64,000 nucleotides of DNA from JAHJDO01 sp964437505 (GTDB lineage Bacteria > JAHJDO01): assembly GCA_964437505.1 (NCBI GenBank), contig CAYTGU010000001.1, positions 80,425 to 144,424 of the forward strand. Direction: 5' to 3'. The translations under genes were made by a program, and so were the position numbers. Position 1 is the stretch's first letter; each line of letters begins with the position of its first letter. The notes under the pieces are model-generated. The model saw nothing but the letters and a program-made list of their open reading frames with translations. It was not told the origin of the DNA and ran no database searches. Positions 23,851-32,110 of the stretch are shown in pieces.

Positions 23851-25076
23851 GTAAACGAATTAAAGTAAACAGAGTCATTCTTATAATTGGCGGAGGTATT
23901 GCAGGAATAACTGCTGCAGTATACCTTGGGAAACAAGGACATAAAGTAACTATAATTGAAAGAGAAGAAAAGCTGGGTGGCAGGTTAAATGATCTTTTTA
24001 GCGTATATGGTTTTGACATATCTCCAAAAGACTTTGTCTCTCAGCAAATATCAAAATTAACGAAACTTTTAAATATAACTGTATTTACCTCTGCAGAGTT
24101 ACTGGAAACAAAAGGACATGTAGGAAATTTTAAATCAAAAATCAAAACTCCCCGAAGGACAAGTCTACGGGGCAGGCAAAACTCAAAACTAGTTGAAATC
24201 AAGCATGGAGCAATTATTGCCGCAACGGGAATTGATATATCCGCGCCAAAGATGCAGTATGAATCCCAAAAAATAATTAGTCATACTCAACTTGAGAATT
24301 ACATAGAAAACAGCAGGATAATCCCGAAAACTTTCGGGGCTTTCGGGACAAAAGTTATATTTCTATGTGATTTTGACAGTGAAGATTTTCAGATAATGGC
24401 ATTATCTACATTAAAGAATGCCCTGCTTCTTAGAGAAAAATTGAGTTGTGAAGTGTCTGTCTTATCCCGCAACATAAAAGTCGCCGGTAAGAAGTTTGAG
24501 CAATTATATACAACTGCCAGAGAAAAAGGAGTTGTATTTTCTACTGTAGAGGAAATAGATATAAGAGATATTCAACTGAAGTGTGACTGGCTGGTAATTG
24601 GGGAGAAGATTATTCCCAGCCAGGGCACAGAAGAACTCTCGGAAATACTTGGTGTTGAGAGAGATAAACAAGGGTTTTTTCAGAATAACAATGTTCACTT
24701 TATGCCAAATTTGTCAAATAGGAAAGGCATATTCTTTGCTGGAGCATGTCATATTGATGCCGGGCTGAATGATATATTAGATGATTCATTGACAACTGCA
24801 TATGCTGCGCATAACCTGCTTGCAAATGATATTATAGAAATTGCAGAGAAAACAGCAGAAGTAGATGAGGAAAAATGCGCGCTTTGTCTTACATGCATAC
24901 GTTCATGTCCTCATAAAGCAATAGATATAGATTTTTCCCATGAAGCAGGCAATAAAACCGCAAAGATTATTGAAGAGGCATGTTTTGGATGTGGGATCTG
25001 CGCATCCCTGTGCCCTGCAAGCGCAATACAGCTCAGGGGATATGAGGATGAGAAGATAGTTAGATTGATAGGATGA
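23847..25076 (+). CDS. HdrA-like FAD oxidoreductase with C-terminal ferredoxin domain
   Basis: 409 residues. The FAD motif GGGIAGITAAVYLGKQG lies at about 11-27. The C-terminus carries two [4Fe-4S] motifs, CALCLTCIRSCP (about 347-358) and CFGCGICASLCP (about 379-390). The start overlaps the previous gene's stop (GTGAG region), so the two are coupled. The middle of the protein contains two repeat-like in-frame inserts, at DNA 24132-24190 and 24322-24348, rich in small palindromes. With the MvhD-like gene after it, it resembles a QmoB-type protein split in two. Confidence 0.8.
   Translation: MSKRIKVNRVILIIGGGIAGITAAVYLGKQGHKVTIIEREEKLGGRLNDLFSVYGFDISPKDFVSQQISKLTKLLNITVFTSAELLETKGHVGNFKSKIKTPRRTSLRGRQNSKLVEIKHGAIIAATGIDISAPKMQYESQKIISHTQLENYIENSRIIPKTFGAFGTKVIFLCDFDSEDFQIMALSTLKNALLLREKLSCEVSVLSRNIKVAGKKFEQLYTTAREKGVVFSTVEEIDIRDIQLKCDWLVIGEKIIPSQGTEELSEILGVERDKQGFFQNNNVHFMPNLSNRKGIFFAGACHIDAGLNDILDDSLTTAYAAHNLLANDIIEIAEKTAEVDEEKCALCLTCIRSCPHKAIDIDFSHEAGNKTAKIIEEACFGCGICASLCPASAIQLRGYEDEKIVRLIG
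24132..24190 (+). repeat. In-frame repeat-like insert in HdrA-like gene (site 1)
   Basis: AAATCAAAAATCAAAACT is followed by CCCCG (24150-24154) and CGGGG (24168-24172) as inverted arms, then GGCAGGCAAAACTCAAAACT. It encodes a basic linker between VGNFKSK and KLVEIKHG, exactly where the giant HdrA gene also carries a repeat insert (35573-35606). Confidence 0.55.
24322..24348 (+). repeat. In-frame palindromic insert in HdrA-like gene (site 2)
   Basis: TCCCGAAA (24322-24329) can pair either with TTTCGGG (24332-24338) or with TTTCGGGA (24341-24348), giving two alternative hairpins. It encodes IPKTFGAFGT within the flavoprotein. Confidence 0.5.
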
Positions 25077-25083
25077 TTTTATA

Positions 25084-25494
25084 ATGCCATATAAACCAAA
25101 TATAACTATATTCTGCTGTGAGAATTCAGTTTATGAAACTGCGATAGAGGTTAGTAGTGATCACAGTAATATTCAGGTTATAAAACTGCCATGTTCAGGT
25201 AAGCTCAGCAGTATTCATATAGTTAAATGTTTTGAATCCGGCAAAGACATGGTTCTAGTAATTGCATGCATAGAAGAAGCATGCCACTTTATAAATGGGA
25301 ATATAAGAGTTGAAAAAGTTGTAGAAGCTACTCGTAACAGGTTGAAGGAATTGGATATTGAGGATAAACGCTTGCAAATTCTCAGTTTTGCACCTAATAT
25401 GGAAGAGAAATTTCGTAGTGCTTTTAAGGATGTAATGTTACAGGCCTCAGAGCTTGGACCAATATATAAGAAATGGAAGAAAGGAGGTATTTGA
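25084..25494 (+). CDS. MvhD/FlxD-like iron-sulfur protein
   Basis: 136 residues of the MvhD (hydrogenase iron-sulfur, delta) family, which carries a [2Fe-2S] cluster and links HdrA to an electron donor. The usual CNWCSYAGAD start is altered to FCCENSVYETA here, while LPCSGKLS (about 38-45) and the IACIEEACHFINGN region (about 58-71) are kept. One or more cluster ligands may therefore differ. It lies 8 bases after the HdrA-like gene. A canonical MvhD occurs later, at 36565. Confidence 0.82.
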   Translation: MPYKPNITIFCCENSVYETAIEVSSDHSNIQVIKLPCSGKLSSIHIVKCFESGKDMVLVIACIEEACHFINGNIRVEKVVEATRNRLKELDIEDKRLQILSFAPNMEEKFRSAFKDVMLQASELGPIYKKWKKGGI

Positions 25495-25558
25495 AGGATA
25501 AAAAATAAATTACTAACGCGTATATAACTGAAAGTGTAAAGAAAAAAGGAGGAATGGA

Positions 25559-26011
25559 ATGAAGAAGTTTATAGCTACATCAATAGTAATGGCACTGGTT
25601 TTTTCTGCAAGTATCGCTGCATTTGCTCAGGAAGGAGAATCATTAATAGGGCAATCAAATCAGGCAACTAGGGAATTGCTTTTTATGCCAACATGGCTGC
25701 CGGCACCGGTTATCGCGCCACTTGTATCAATCCCATGGAAGTTGTTTACATGGCGTGCTAAGCCAGAGGATTATCCTTTAAGTCCTAATCTTTATCGCGA
25801 AAAAGAGAAAAAGACCATATTTGAGGTTCTTATAGCTACTCCTATAATAGCTGCAGAATCGCTTGTTACGGGTCTTGTGTGGGGTGTTCCGCTTGGCATA
25901 TGGGAGATGATAAGATGGGGCAAACCCGGATATTTTGGACGTACTATTCAGGTTGCACATAATAGATGCTATGAGTTTCATATAAGATATCTGAATCAGG
26001 CAGGATACTAA
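25559..26011 (+). CDS. Exported protein of unknown function
   Basis: 150 residues. A clear signal peptide (about 1-23, ending SIAAFA) is followed by a compact region with a hydrophobic segment near residues 90-118 (FEVLIATPIIAAESLVTGLV), so it may be membrane-anchored. The ribosome site AAAGGAGG precedes the ATG. I recognise no family. It sits between mvhD and folD without an evident link to either. Confidence 0.6.
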   Translation: MKKFIATSIVMALVFSASIAAFAQEGESLIGQSNQATRELLFMPTWLPAPVIAPLVSIPWKLFTWRAKPEDYPLSPNLYREKEKKTIFEVLIATPIIAAESLVTGLVWGVPLGIWEMIRWGKPGYFGRTIQVAHNRCYEFHIRYLNQAGY

Positions 26012-26016
26012 ACCAT

Positions 26017-26907
26017 ATGTCTGCGAAGATAATAGATGGTAAGGCAATTGCTGCCGAGATGCAGCAGGAGATGAAAGCTGAAGTAGAGGCTCTTAAGGAT
26101 AAATACGGTCTGACTCCCGGGCTTGCTGTTGTGCTTGTAGGGGATAATCCAGCTTCAAAGGTTTATGTGAATATGAAAAAAAAGGCCTGCGCAAGGCTGA
26201 AGATATATTCTGAGGAGCACAAACTGCCGCGGGAAACTCCGGAACATGACCTGCTGGAACTTATTAATAAGCTCAATGCAAATGAAAAAATTCATGGCAT
26301 TCTTGTTCAGCTTCCTCTGCCGGACCATATTAATGAGGATAAGGTTCTTAACACTATTGATCCATCAAAGGATGTTGACGGCTTTCATCCGGTAAATGTC
26401 GGTAATCTTGTTGTTGGAAAGCCTTCTTTCCTGCCGTGCACACCATATGGCATTCAGCAGCTTCTTCTTAAAAGCGGTATTCAGATTGAAGGGAAACATG
26501 TTGTTGTAGTTGGTAGAAGTAATATTGTAGGAAAACCTGTTGCCCTAATTCTGCTTCAAAAAGCGCAGGATGCCAATGCAACAGTCACTGTATGCCATTC
26601 ACGAAGCGGTGACTTGTCTTACTATACCAAACAGGCGGATATATTGATTGCTGCTATTGGAAAAGCGGAAATGATAAAAAAAGATATGGTTAAACAAGAC
26701 GCAGTGGTTATAGATGTGGGAGTTAATCGGGTTGATGATCCAAACTCAGAAAGGGGATACAAGCTTGTTGGGGATGTGGATTTTGATCAAGTAAAAGAAA
26801 TAGCAAGCGCCATTACCCCTGTTCCAGGTGGAGTTGGGCCTATGACAATTACAATGCTTATGCATAACACTATAAAAGCTACGAGAAAGCAGAAAGAGAT
26901 AAGATGA
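26017..26907 (+). CDS. folD: Methylene-THF dehydrogenase / methenyl-THF cyclohydrolase
   Basis: Bifunctional enzyme that interconverts 10-formyl-, methenyl- and methylene-THF. It has 296 residues. YVNMKKKAC (about 50-58) holds the catalytic Tyr and Lys. LPLPDHIN, PSKDVDGFHP and GRSNIVGKP (NAD(P)-binding loop, about 167-175) follow. The start is 5 bases after the exported-protein gene, and the stop overlaps metV. It supplies methylene-THF to MetF next door: the methyl branch of the Wood-Ljungdahl pathway or methyl supply for methionine. Confidence 0.96.
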   Translation: MSAKIIDGKAIAAEMQQEMKAEVEALKDKYGLTPGLAVVLVGDNPASKVYVNMKKKACARLKIYSEEHKLPRETPEHDLLELINKLNANEKIHGILVQLPLPDHINEDKVLNTIDPSKDVDGFHPVNVGNLVVGKPSFLPCTPYGIQQLLLKSGIQIEGKHVVVVGRSNIVGKPVALILLQKAQDANATVTVCHSRSGDLSYYTKQADILIAAIGKAEMIKKDMVKQDAVVIDVGVNRVDDPNSERGYKLVGDVDFDQVKEIASAITPVPGGVGPMTITMLMHNTIKATRKQKEIR

Positions 26908-27575
26908 TAGTTGCTGACAGAAAGCCTCTTCAGGAAATCATGGATATGATTGGAGACTGCGAGAAACTGCTTATTGTTGGCTGTAATGCTTGTGTAGCGA
27001 TTTGTATGGCAGGTGGGGAGAAAGAGGTCTCTGAACTAGCTTCTTTAATTAAAATAGCCAAGAAGAAGCAAGGTAAGAGCATAGAAATTACAGAACAAGT
27101 TACAGAACGTCAGTGCGAGGAGGAGTTTGTTAAAGAAATAGAGAAAGAAATCAAAGGACACGATATTATACTGTCAATGGCTTGTGGAGTAGGAGTGCAG
27201 CTCATTGCAAAGATGTATGAAGGGAAACTAGTTTATCCTGCGCTTAATACAAAGTTTATGGGTCTGCCAGAGGAGCAGGGGCAGTGGGCTGAAACATGTG
27301 CTGGATGTGGGGATTGCAAACTGGCAGATTTTGGAGGTATATGTCCTGTTGCGAGATGTTCAAAGAGCTTGCTTAATGGTCCGTGCGGAGGCTCAGTAGA
27401 TGGTAAATGCGAGGTGGATCCGGATAATATCGAGTGCGCATGGCAATTAATCTATGACAAAATGAAACTTCTTGGACAGCTTGATAAACTTCTAAAAATA
27501 GAGCCTGCAAAGAGTTGGAAGACCTCAAGAGATGGTGGCCCAAGAAAAGTCATCAAAGAAGAAGTAAGGCTGTGA
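26904..27575 (+). CDS. metV: MetV (MTHFR C-terminal zinc-finger type protein)
   Basis: 223 residues of the family that partners MetF in acetogens. The Cys-rich C-terminal half, CAGCGDC...CPVARC...NGPCGG (about 133-162), fits a zinc and iron-sulfur binding domain. The N-terminal half has GCNACVAICM (about 26-35). In acetogens MetV is needed to pass electrons to the flavin of MetF. It overlaps folD by 4 bases and is followed 6 bases later by metF. Confidence 0.88.
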   Translation: MIVADRKPLQEIMDMIGDCEKLLIVGCNACVAICMAGGEKEVSELASLIKIAKKKQGKSIEITEQVTERQCEEEFVKEIEKEIKGHDIILSMACGVGVQLIAKMYEGKLVYPALNTKFMGLPEEQGQWAETCAGCGDCKLADFGGICPVARCSKSLLNGPCGGSVDGKCEVDPDNIECAWQLIYDKMKLLGQLDKLLKIEPAKSWKTSRDGGPRKVIKEEVRL

Positions 27576-27581
27576 TAACTC

Positions 27582-28541
27582 ATGAAATCAGGAAGTAATC
27601 TTGAAAAAATTTTAAATTCTGGCAAATTTGCTGTTACTGCAGAATTAGGACCTCCCAAAAGCGCAAATAAAGAGTTTGTTATAAAGCGGGCGCAAATATT
27701 AAAAAACTATGTAGATGCAACAAACCTTACTGACAATCAGACTGCAATAGTCAGAATGTCCAGTATAGCTGCAGCCAGAATAATTCTGGACGAGGATGTT
27801 GAGCCCGTAATCCAAATAACCTGTCGAGATCGCAACAGGATTGCTATACAGAGCGATGTTCTTGGCGCAGCTGCATTAGGAGTAAAGAATATTCTATGTA
27901 TTACCGGTGATCATCAGTGCTTTGGAAATCATCCTGATTCAAAGAATGTATTTGACATCGATTCTATCCAGCTTGTAGGTATCTTGAAGATGATGAGGGA
28001 TGAGCAAAAAGTCTTGGGCGGTGATGCGATAAAAACACCTCCTCAAATCTTTATAGGCGCAGCAGCAAATCCTTTTGCAGATCCTCTGGAATTCAGAGTT
28101 ATAAGGCTTGAGAAAAAGATAAAAGCTGGAGCGGATTTTATTCAAACACAGTGTATATTTGATATGAACAGGTTTTCTGAATGGATGCAAATGGTAGAGG
28201 ATAAAGGATTAAACAGGAAGACGCACATTCTTGCGGGTGTTACTCCGATTAAATCATATAATATGGCAAAACATATGGCTGAGAATGTATCAGGTGTTAG
28301 TGTGCCTCAAGAAATCTTGAAACGCATGGAAAACGCTAAAGATCCTAAAGAAGAAGGTGTAAATATATGTATTGAAATCATAGAAGAACTGAGAAAAATA
28401 AAAGGCATTCATGGTATTCATATAATGGCAGTTCAATGGGAAGATATTATCCCTGAAATCGTGAAAAAAATTGGGCTATATCCAAGACCACGGACAATAG
28501 ACGATAGTAAAAGAAACTGTGGTCTAGAAGGTAAAAATTGA
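27582..28541 (+). CDS. metF: Methylenetetrahydrofolate reductase
   Basis: FAD enzyme that reduces methylene-THF to methyl-THF. It has 319 residues, with the AELGPPKS N-terminal motif of the barrel (about 20-27). The ITGDHQ loop (about 107-112) and FIQTQCIFD (about 186-194) are characteristic. It has no NAD(P)H-binding extension, so electrons probably come through MetV and the Hdr-type genes that surround it, as in the acetogen MetVF-Hdr-MvhD complex. Confidence 0.93.
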   Translation: MKSGSNLEKILNSGKFAVTAELGPPKSANKEFVIKRAQILKNYVDATNLTDNQTAIVRMSSIAAARIILDEDVEPVIQITCRDRNRIAIQSDVLGAAALGVKNILCITGDHQCFGNHPDSKNVFDIDSIQLVGILKMMRDEQKVLGGDAIKTPPQIFIGAAANPFADPLEFRVIRLEKKIKAGADFIQTQCIFDMNRFSEWMQMVEDKGLNRKTHILAGVTPIKSYNMAKHMAENVSGVSVPQEILKRMENAKDPKEEGVNICIEIIEELRKIKGIHGIHIMAVQWEDIIPEIVKKIGLYPRPRTIDDSKRNCGLEGKN

Positions 28542-29809
28542 ATAGGAGAATGAAAAATGAGAAATTAAATATTTTATTAATGTTTGTTGTTCTGAGTTTT
28601 TGTTTTGTTTCTTTAGACTTAATCGCAGGTAGTAGCCTGTGTTCTGAATACTATGGCCCTTATCAGTGCATGAAAACCAATGAGAATATTAAAGTTGATG
28701 GGGAGCTTGATGAAGAGACTTGGGGAAAGGCAAAACCAATAAAATTTAAAGGGCTGGCGAATGGAGAAGAACCTAAATACGATTCTACTGCAAAAAAAAC
28801 TAATGAAAAAATTTGTCGCATAGGTTGGACATGGCTAGTAAAAGACGAGAAAATGGAAAAACTTATAAGTACAGCCAAAAAACTTGGATTTAATATTCTT
28901 ATTTCTCCGACAGGAACAGAATCTAATTATAAATATATTAACAAGCTATGTGATGTCGCTTCAGATGAAGATATAGAGATTTACTATCGCTTTACTACAA
29001 TATTAGCAAGAAAAGAATCAAAAAAATTCTGCCAAAAATACTGCCAAATTATTAGTGAAAAAGAAGTAGAAGAATTTAAAACATGGGATAAGGCTAACAT
29101 ACAATGGGGTGGAGAGCCTTTGAATCCAAAAGATATTTATTCTGAAGATGTTCTATGTTTTCACCACCCAGAAGTAGTAAAACACTGTAAAAATAAATTA
29201 AAAGATGCATTAATACACTGTCCTAATATATCGGGTATTGCATTTGATTTTATTGGATACAAAAATTATAAATATTGTAAATGCCCGGTTTCAGAGCGAC
29301 TATTTGATGATTATTACAATAAACTTAAGAAAACAGGAAATACTATATCACGTAAAAGAGCCTTAGAACAATTTTCTCTTAATACACTCGTGGATTTTAG
29401 TAACGAATTAGCTGATTACATTCGCAAATTAAAACCTGAAATTAAAATAGCCACACATATTTATCCAACCTTTTTGGCAAATCCAGTATATGGGAATCGC
29501 CTTGATATTGATTACTGTTGTCAAACTGCTGCGTGGTTTTTTGAACCTTTCTGGGATTTGAAAAAAGTGTCTGAATATACGGTAAAAATAACAAAAAATG
29601 AAAAGCAATTTTTTAGACGTTGCACAGGGATACCATTCGTAGGAATATATATGGACAGGCCTGGACAGAATAAACCTGCTGAAAGATTTCAAGAAGAGCT
29701 TAAGACAATAAGAAGAACAGGATGCAAAAATATAAGTATATCTCCATTCAATATATTTCTAAAGCATCCGAAACTGGGAAATATTCTAATTGAAGAATTG
29801 AACAAATAA
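28538..29809 (+). CDS. Exported glycosidase-like barrel protein with a CBM9/DOMON stub
   Basis: 423 residues. A signal peptide (about 10-36) precedes a short piece of a CBM9/DOMON-like domain (IKVDGELDEETWGKAKPI, about 50-67) that stops after about 50 residues. The rest (about 90-423) looks like a TIM-barrel of the putative glycosidase type (FNILISPTG, GIAFDFIGY). TTG 28538 overlaps the metF stop and has AAGG 6 bases before it; ATG 28550 is the alternative and would still keep the signal peptide. It sits within the redox operon, where it has no obvious role. Confidence 0.6.
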   Translation: MNRRMKNEKLNILLMFVVLSFCFVSLDLIAGSSLCSEYYGPYQCMKTNENIKVDGELDEETWGKAKPIKFKGLANGEEPKYDSTAKKTNEKICRIGWTWLVKDEKMEKLISTAKKLGFNILISPTGTESNYKYINKLCDVASDEDIEIYYRFTTILARKESKKFCQKYCQIISEKEVEEFKTWDKANIQWGGEPLNPKDIYSEDVLCFHHPEVVKHCKNKLKDALIHCPNISGIAFDFIGYKNYKYCKCPVSERLFDDYYNKLKKTGNTISRKRALEQFSLNTLVDFSNELADYIRKLKPEIKIATHIYPTFLANPVYGNRLDIDYCCQTAAWFFEPFWDLKKVSEYTVKITKNEKQFFRRCTGIPFVGIYMDRPGQNKPAERFQEELKTIRRTGCKNISISPFNIFLKHPKLGNILIEELNK

Positions 29810-29853
29810 TAAAGATAGGAGCAATAATTCTAGGAGTTAGGGGGCAAGGGCAA

Positions 29854-30348
29854 GTGAAAGATAAAATTAGTTCTAATGAAATTAGTTCTGATGAACTTGA
29901 TAAGAATTTTAAGTATGAGGTAGCTGCGCAGCCGGGCGGAGAGAATATAAAGAAATGTTTTTCCTGCGGCACATGCACTGCCGGATGTCCTGTTAGTGAA
30001 GTAGAGGAAGAATTCAATCCAAGAAAAATCATTCGCATGGTCCTGCTTGGGATGAAGAAAGAGGTACTCTCCTCTAAAGTAATCTGGTATTGTTGCAGTT
30101 GTTATACATGCTATGCGCAATGTCCGCAAAACGTTAAGTTCACAGACGTAATGGCAGCGCTCAGACATCTGGCAATAAAGGAAGGTTATGTTAAAAAGGA
30201 TTTTTTAGATAAGGTGTACAATATTGATAATCTAGCGCAGAAAATAAGACTTGATATTATTAAGTGTCTGACAAAAGAGCAAAGCCCTAATAAAATAAAA
30301 GCAGATATAATAGCCAAAGTTGAAGATTTCATAAAAACTAAGGAGTAA
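29854..30348 (+). CDS. hdrC: HdrC-like iron-sulfur protein
   Basis: 164 residues with two [4Fe-4S] motifs: CFSCGTCTAGCP (about 35-46) and CCSCYTCYAQCP (about 79-90). This is the plan of HdrC, the subunit that carries electrons between HdrA and HdrB. The start is GTG 29854, behind AGGGGGCAAGG. The first codons contain a 15-base tandem duplication encoding ISSNE-ISSDE. No HdrB gene with CCG domains follows, which is unusual. Confidence 0.88.
   Translation: MKDKISSNEISSDELDKNFKYEVAAQPGGENIKKCFSCGTCTAGCPVSEVEEEFNPRKIIRMVLLGMKKEVLSSKVIWYCCSCYTCYAQCPQNVKFTDVMAALRHLAIKEGYVKKDFLDKVYNIDNLAQKIRLDIIKCLTKEQSPNKIKADIIAKVEDFIKTKE
29865..29894 (+). repeat. 15-base tandem duplication at the start of hdrC
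   Basis: AATTAGTTCTAATGA is repeated as AATTAGTTCTGATGA, with one base changed. It adds five codons in frame (ISSNE/ISSDE) to the N-terminus. Confidence 0.7.
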
Positions 30349-30352
30349 AAAC

Positions 30353-32098
30353 ATGCCATTACAGACCATCGTAACCATTCTTTTATCAATAACATTAATT
30401 ATAATGATTGCAGTAAATATATTCCTTTTATTGAAAAAGCGAGATAATATTACAGAAACAAAATATCACGGTGTGCTTGAGAAACTTAATAAGGATCTTC
30501 AGGGACACGTTAATGAGCTTTCAGGTAAAGTCAGGCAGCTATCAGCAATACAAAGCATAAGCAGTGTTTTTGTATTGTCTGAGAATCTAAACCAAATTCT
30601 GCATAAAGTTATTCATGTTGTAACAAAGGCTCTCGATTGCAAAGTAGGAAGCATAATGATTTTTAATAAGGATAAAAATCTATTGAGAATAAAAGCAGCT
30701 GTAGGTTTAGAAGAGGAAATAATAGAGAATACCAGAATAAAACTGGGAGAAGAAAAAGAAATCTCCGGATGGGTGGCGCAGGAAAGGCAACCCCTGCTTA
30801 TAGAAAATATTGAAAAATCAAGATTTTCAGGAACAAATAATCCTATATACAAGGAAAAATCGCTATTATCTGTTCCTATAATTTCAAAAGGAGAGCTGCT
30901 TGGAGTTATAAACTGCACAAATAAAAAAAACAGCGAATCGTTCACTCAAGATGAATTAGGTTCTCTAGTAGCTATTGCAAGTCAGACTGCTATATTGATT
31001 GAGAATGTTCGCGCGTATCACAATGTTGCCACCAAAGACAAGGAACACTTCACTCTATGCAGTGTTAGCGAAAAAATTAACCTTTCACTTAATCTGGAAG
31101 AGACGCTGGATTACATTGCAAAAATGGCAACAGATATAACAAATACTGAGTCATGTTCTTTGAGATTACTGGATGATGAGAACAAGAACAAGCTTCTGAT
31201 TCGTGCCGGACACAATCTGAGTGATGAGTATATGAGAAAAGGACCGTTGGAAATGGGAGAAGGTGTTGGAGGTTATGTTGCAGAGCATGCGGAGCCAGTT
31301 GCAATAGGCGATATTCGAAAAGACAAAAGGGTAGATTATAATGAATTTCTAAAAAATGAGGGATTGATTGCCTTGCTTTCTGTCCCAATAAAATCTAAGA
31401 TTCGGGTAATAGGACTGATCAGTGTTTACAAGAAATCTCCGCATGAATTTGAACAGAATGATATTGACTTACTGAGTGCGTTCGCAAATCATGTATCGGT
31501 TGCCATAGAGAATGCCAAGCTTTACGAGACCATTAAGAAAAATTATTTAGAAACAATAGAAACCCTTGCTCTTACGATTGAAGCAAGGGATCTATACACT
31601 CGCGGCCATTCAGAACGTGTTACAAATTATGCTATTGGCATAGCAAAGGAACTCGGAGTAGAAGAGGAACTATTAGAAATTATCAGATACGCAGGACGGT
31701 TGCATGATATTGGGAAGATTGCTATCCCGGATGGAATATTAAACAAGCCAGGCAAATTAACTACTGCGGAATTTGCAGAGATTAAGACACATCCAACCAA
31801 AGGAGCAGAACTCGTAGAACCGCTAGAGTTTCTCAAAGATGCTGCTCCAATGATAAAACATCATCATGAACGTTTTGACGGCAGGGGATACCCTGATGGT
31901 CTCGAAAAAATGAACATACCGCTTATTGCAAGAATTCTGGCAGTTGCAGATTCCTTTGACGCAATGACATCCAGAAGACCATACAGACAAAAGCCTATGG
32001 ATGAGGATGAAGCTATTGAGGAATTAAAGAAGAATAAAGGAACGCAGTTCGACCCACAGGCAGTAGATGCTTTTATAAAGACAGTTAAGCAGAGATAA
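30353..32098 (+). CDS. Membrane-anchored GAF-GAF-HD-GYP protein
   Basis: 581 residues. One N-terminal membrane helix (about 5-28) is followed by a short coiled region, two GAF domains (about 60-215 and 225-375) and a C-terminal HD-GYP domain (about 390-580) with HDIGKI (about 451-456) and HHERFDGRGYPDGL. The family usually degrades cyclic di-GMP. It starts 4 bases after hdrC with an AAGGAG site, so it is co-transcribed with redox genes. The GAF domains might sense a small ligand or redox state, but nothing in the sequence says which. Confidence 0.88.
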   Translation: MPLQTIVTILLSITLIIMIAVNIFLLLKKRDNITETKYHGVLEKLNKDLQGHVNELSGKVRQLSAIQSISSVFVLSENLNQILHKVIHVVTKALDCKVGSIMIFNKDKNLLRIKAAVGLEEEIIENTRIKLGEEKEISGWVAQERQPLLIENIEKSRFSGTNNPIYKEKSLLSVPIISKGELLGVINCTNKKNSESFTQDELGSLVAIASQTAILIENVRAYHNVATKDKEHFTLCSVSEKINLSLNLEETLDYIAKMATDITNTESCSLRLLDDENKNKLLIRAGHNLSDEYMRKGPLEMGEGVGGYVAEHAEPVAIGDIRKDKRVDYNEFLKNEGLIALLSVPIKSKIRVIGLISVYKKSPHEFEQNDIDLLSAFANHVSVAIENAKLYETIKKNYLETIETLALTIEARDLYTRGHSERVTNYAIGIAKELGVEEELLEIIRYAGRLHDIGKIAIPDGILNKPGKLTTAEFAEIKTHPTKGAELVEPLEFLKDAAPMIKHHHERFDGRGYPDGLEKMNIPLIARILAVADSFDAMTSRRPYRQKPMDEDEAIEELKKNKGTQFDPQAVDAFIKTVKQR

Positions 32099-32110
32099 TA
32101 TATTAGCTCC

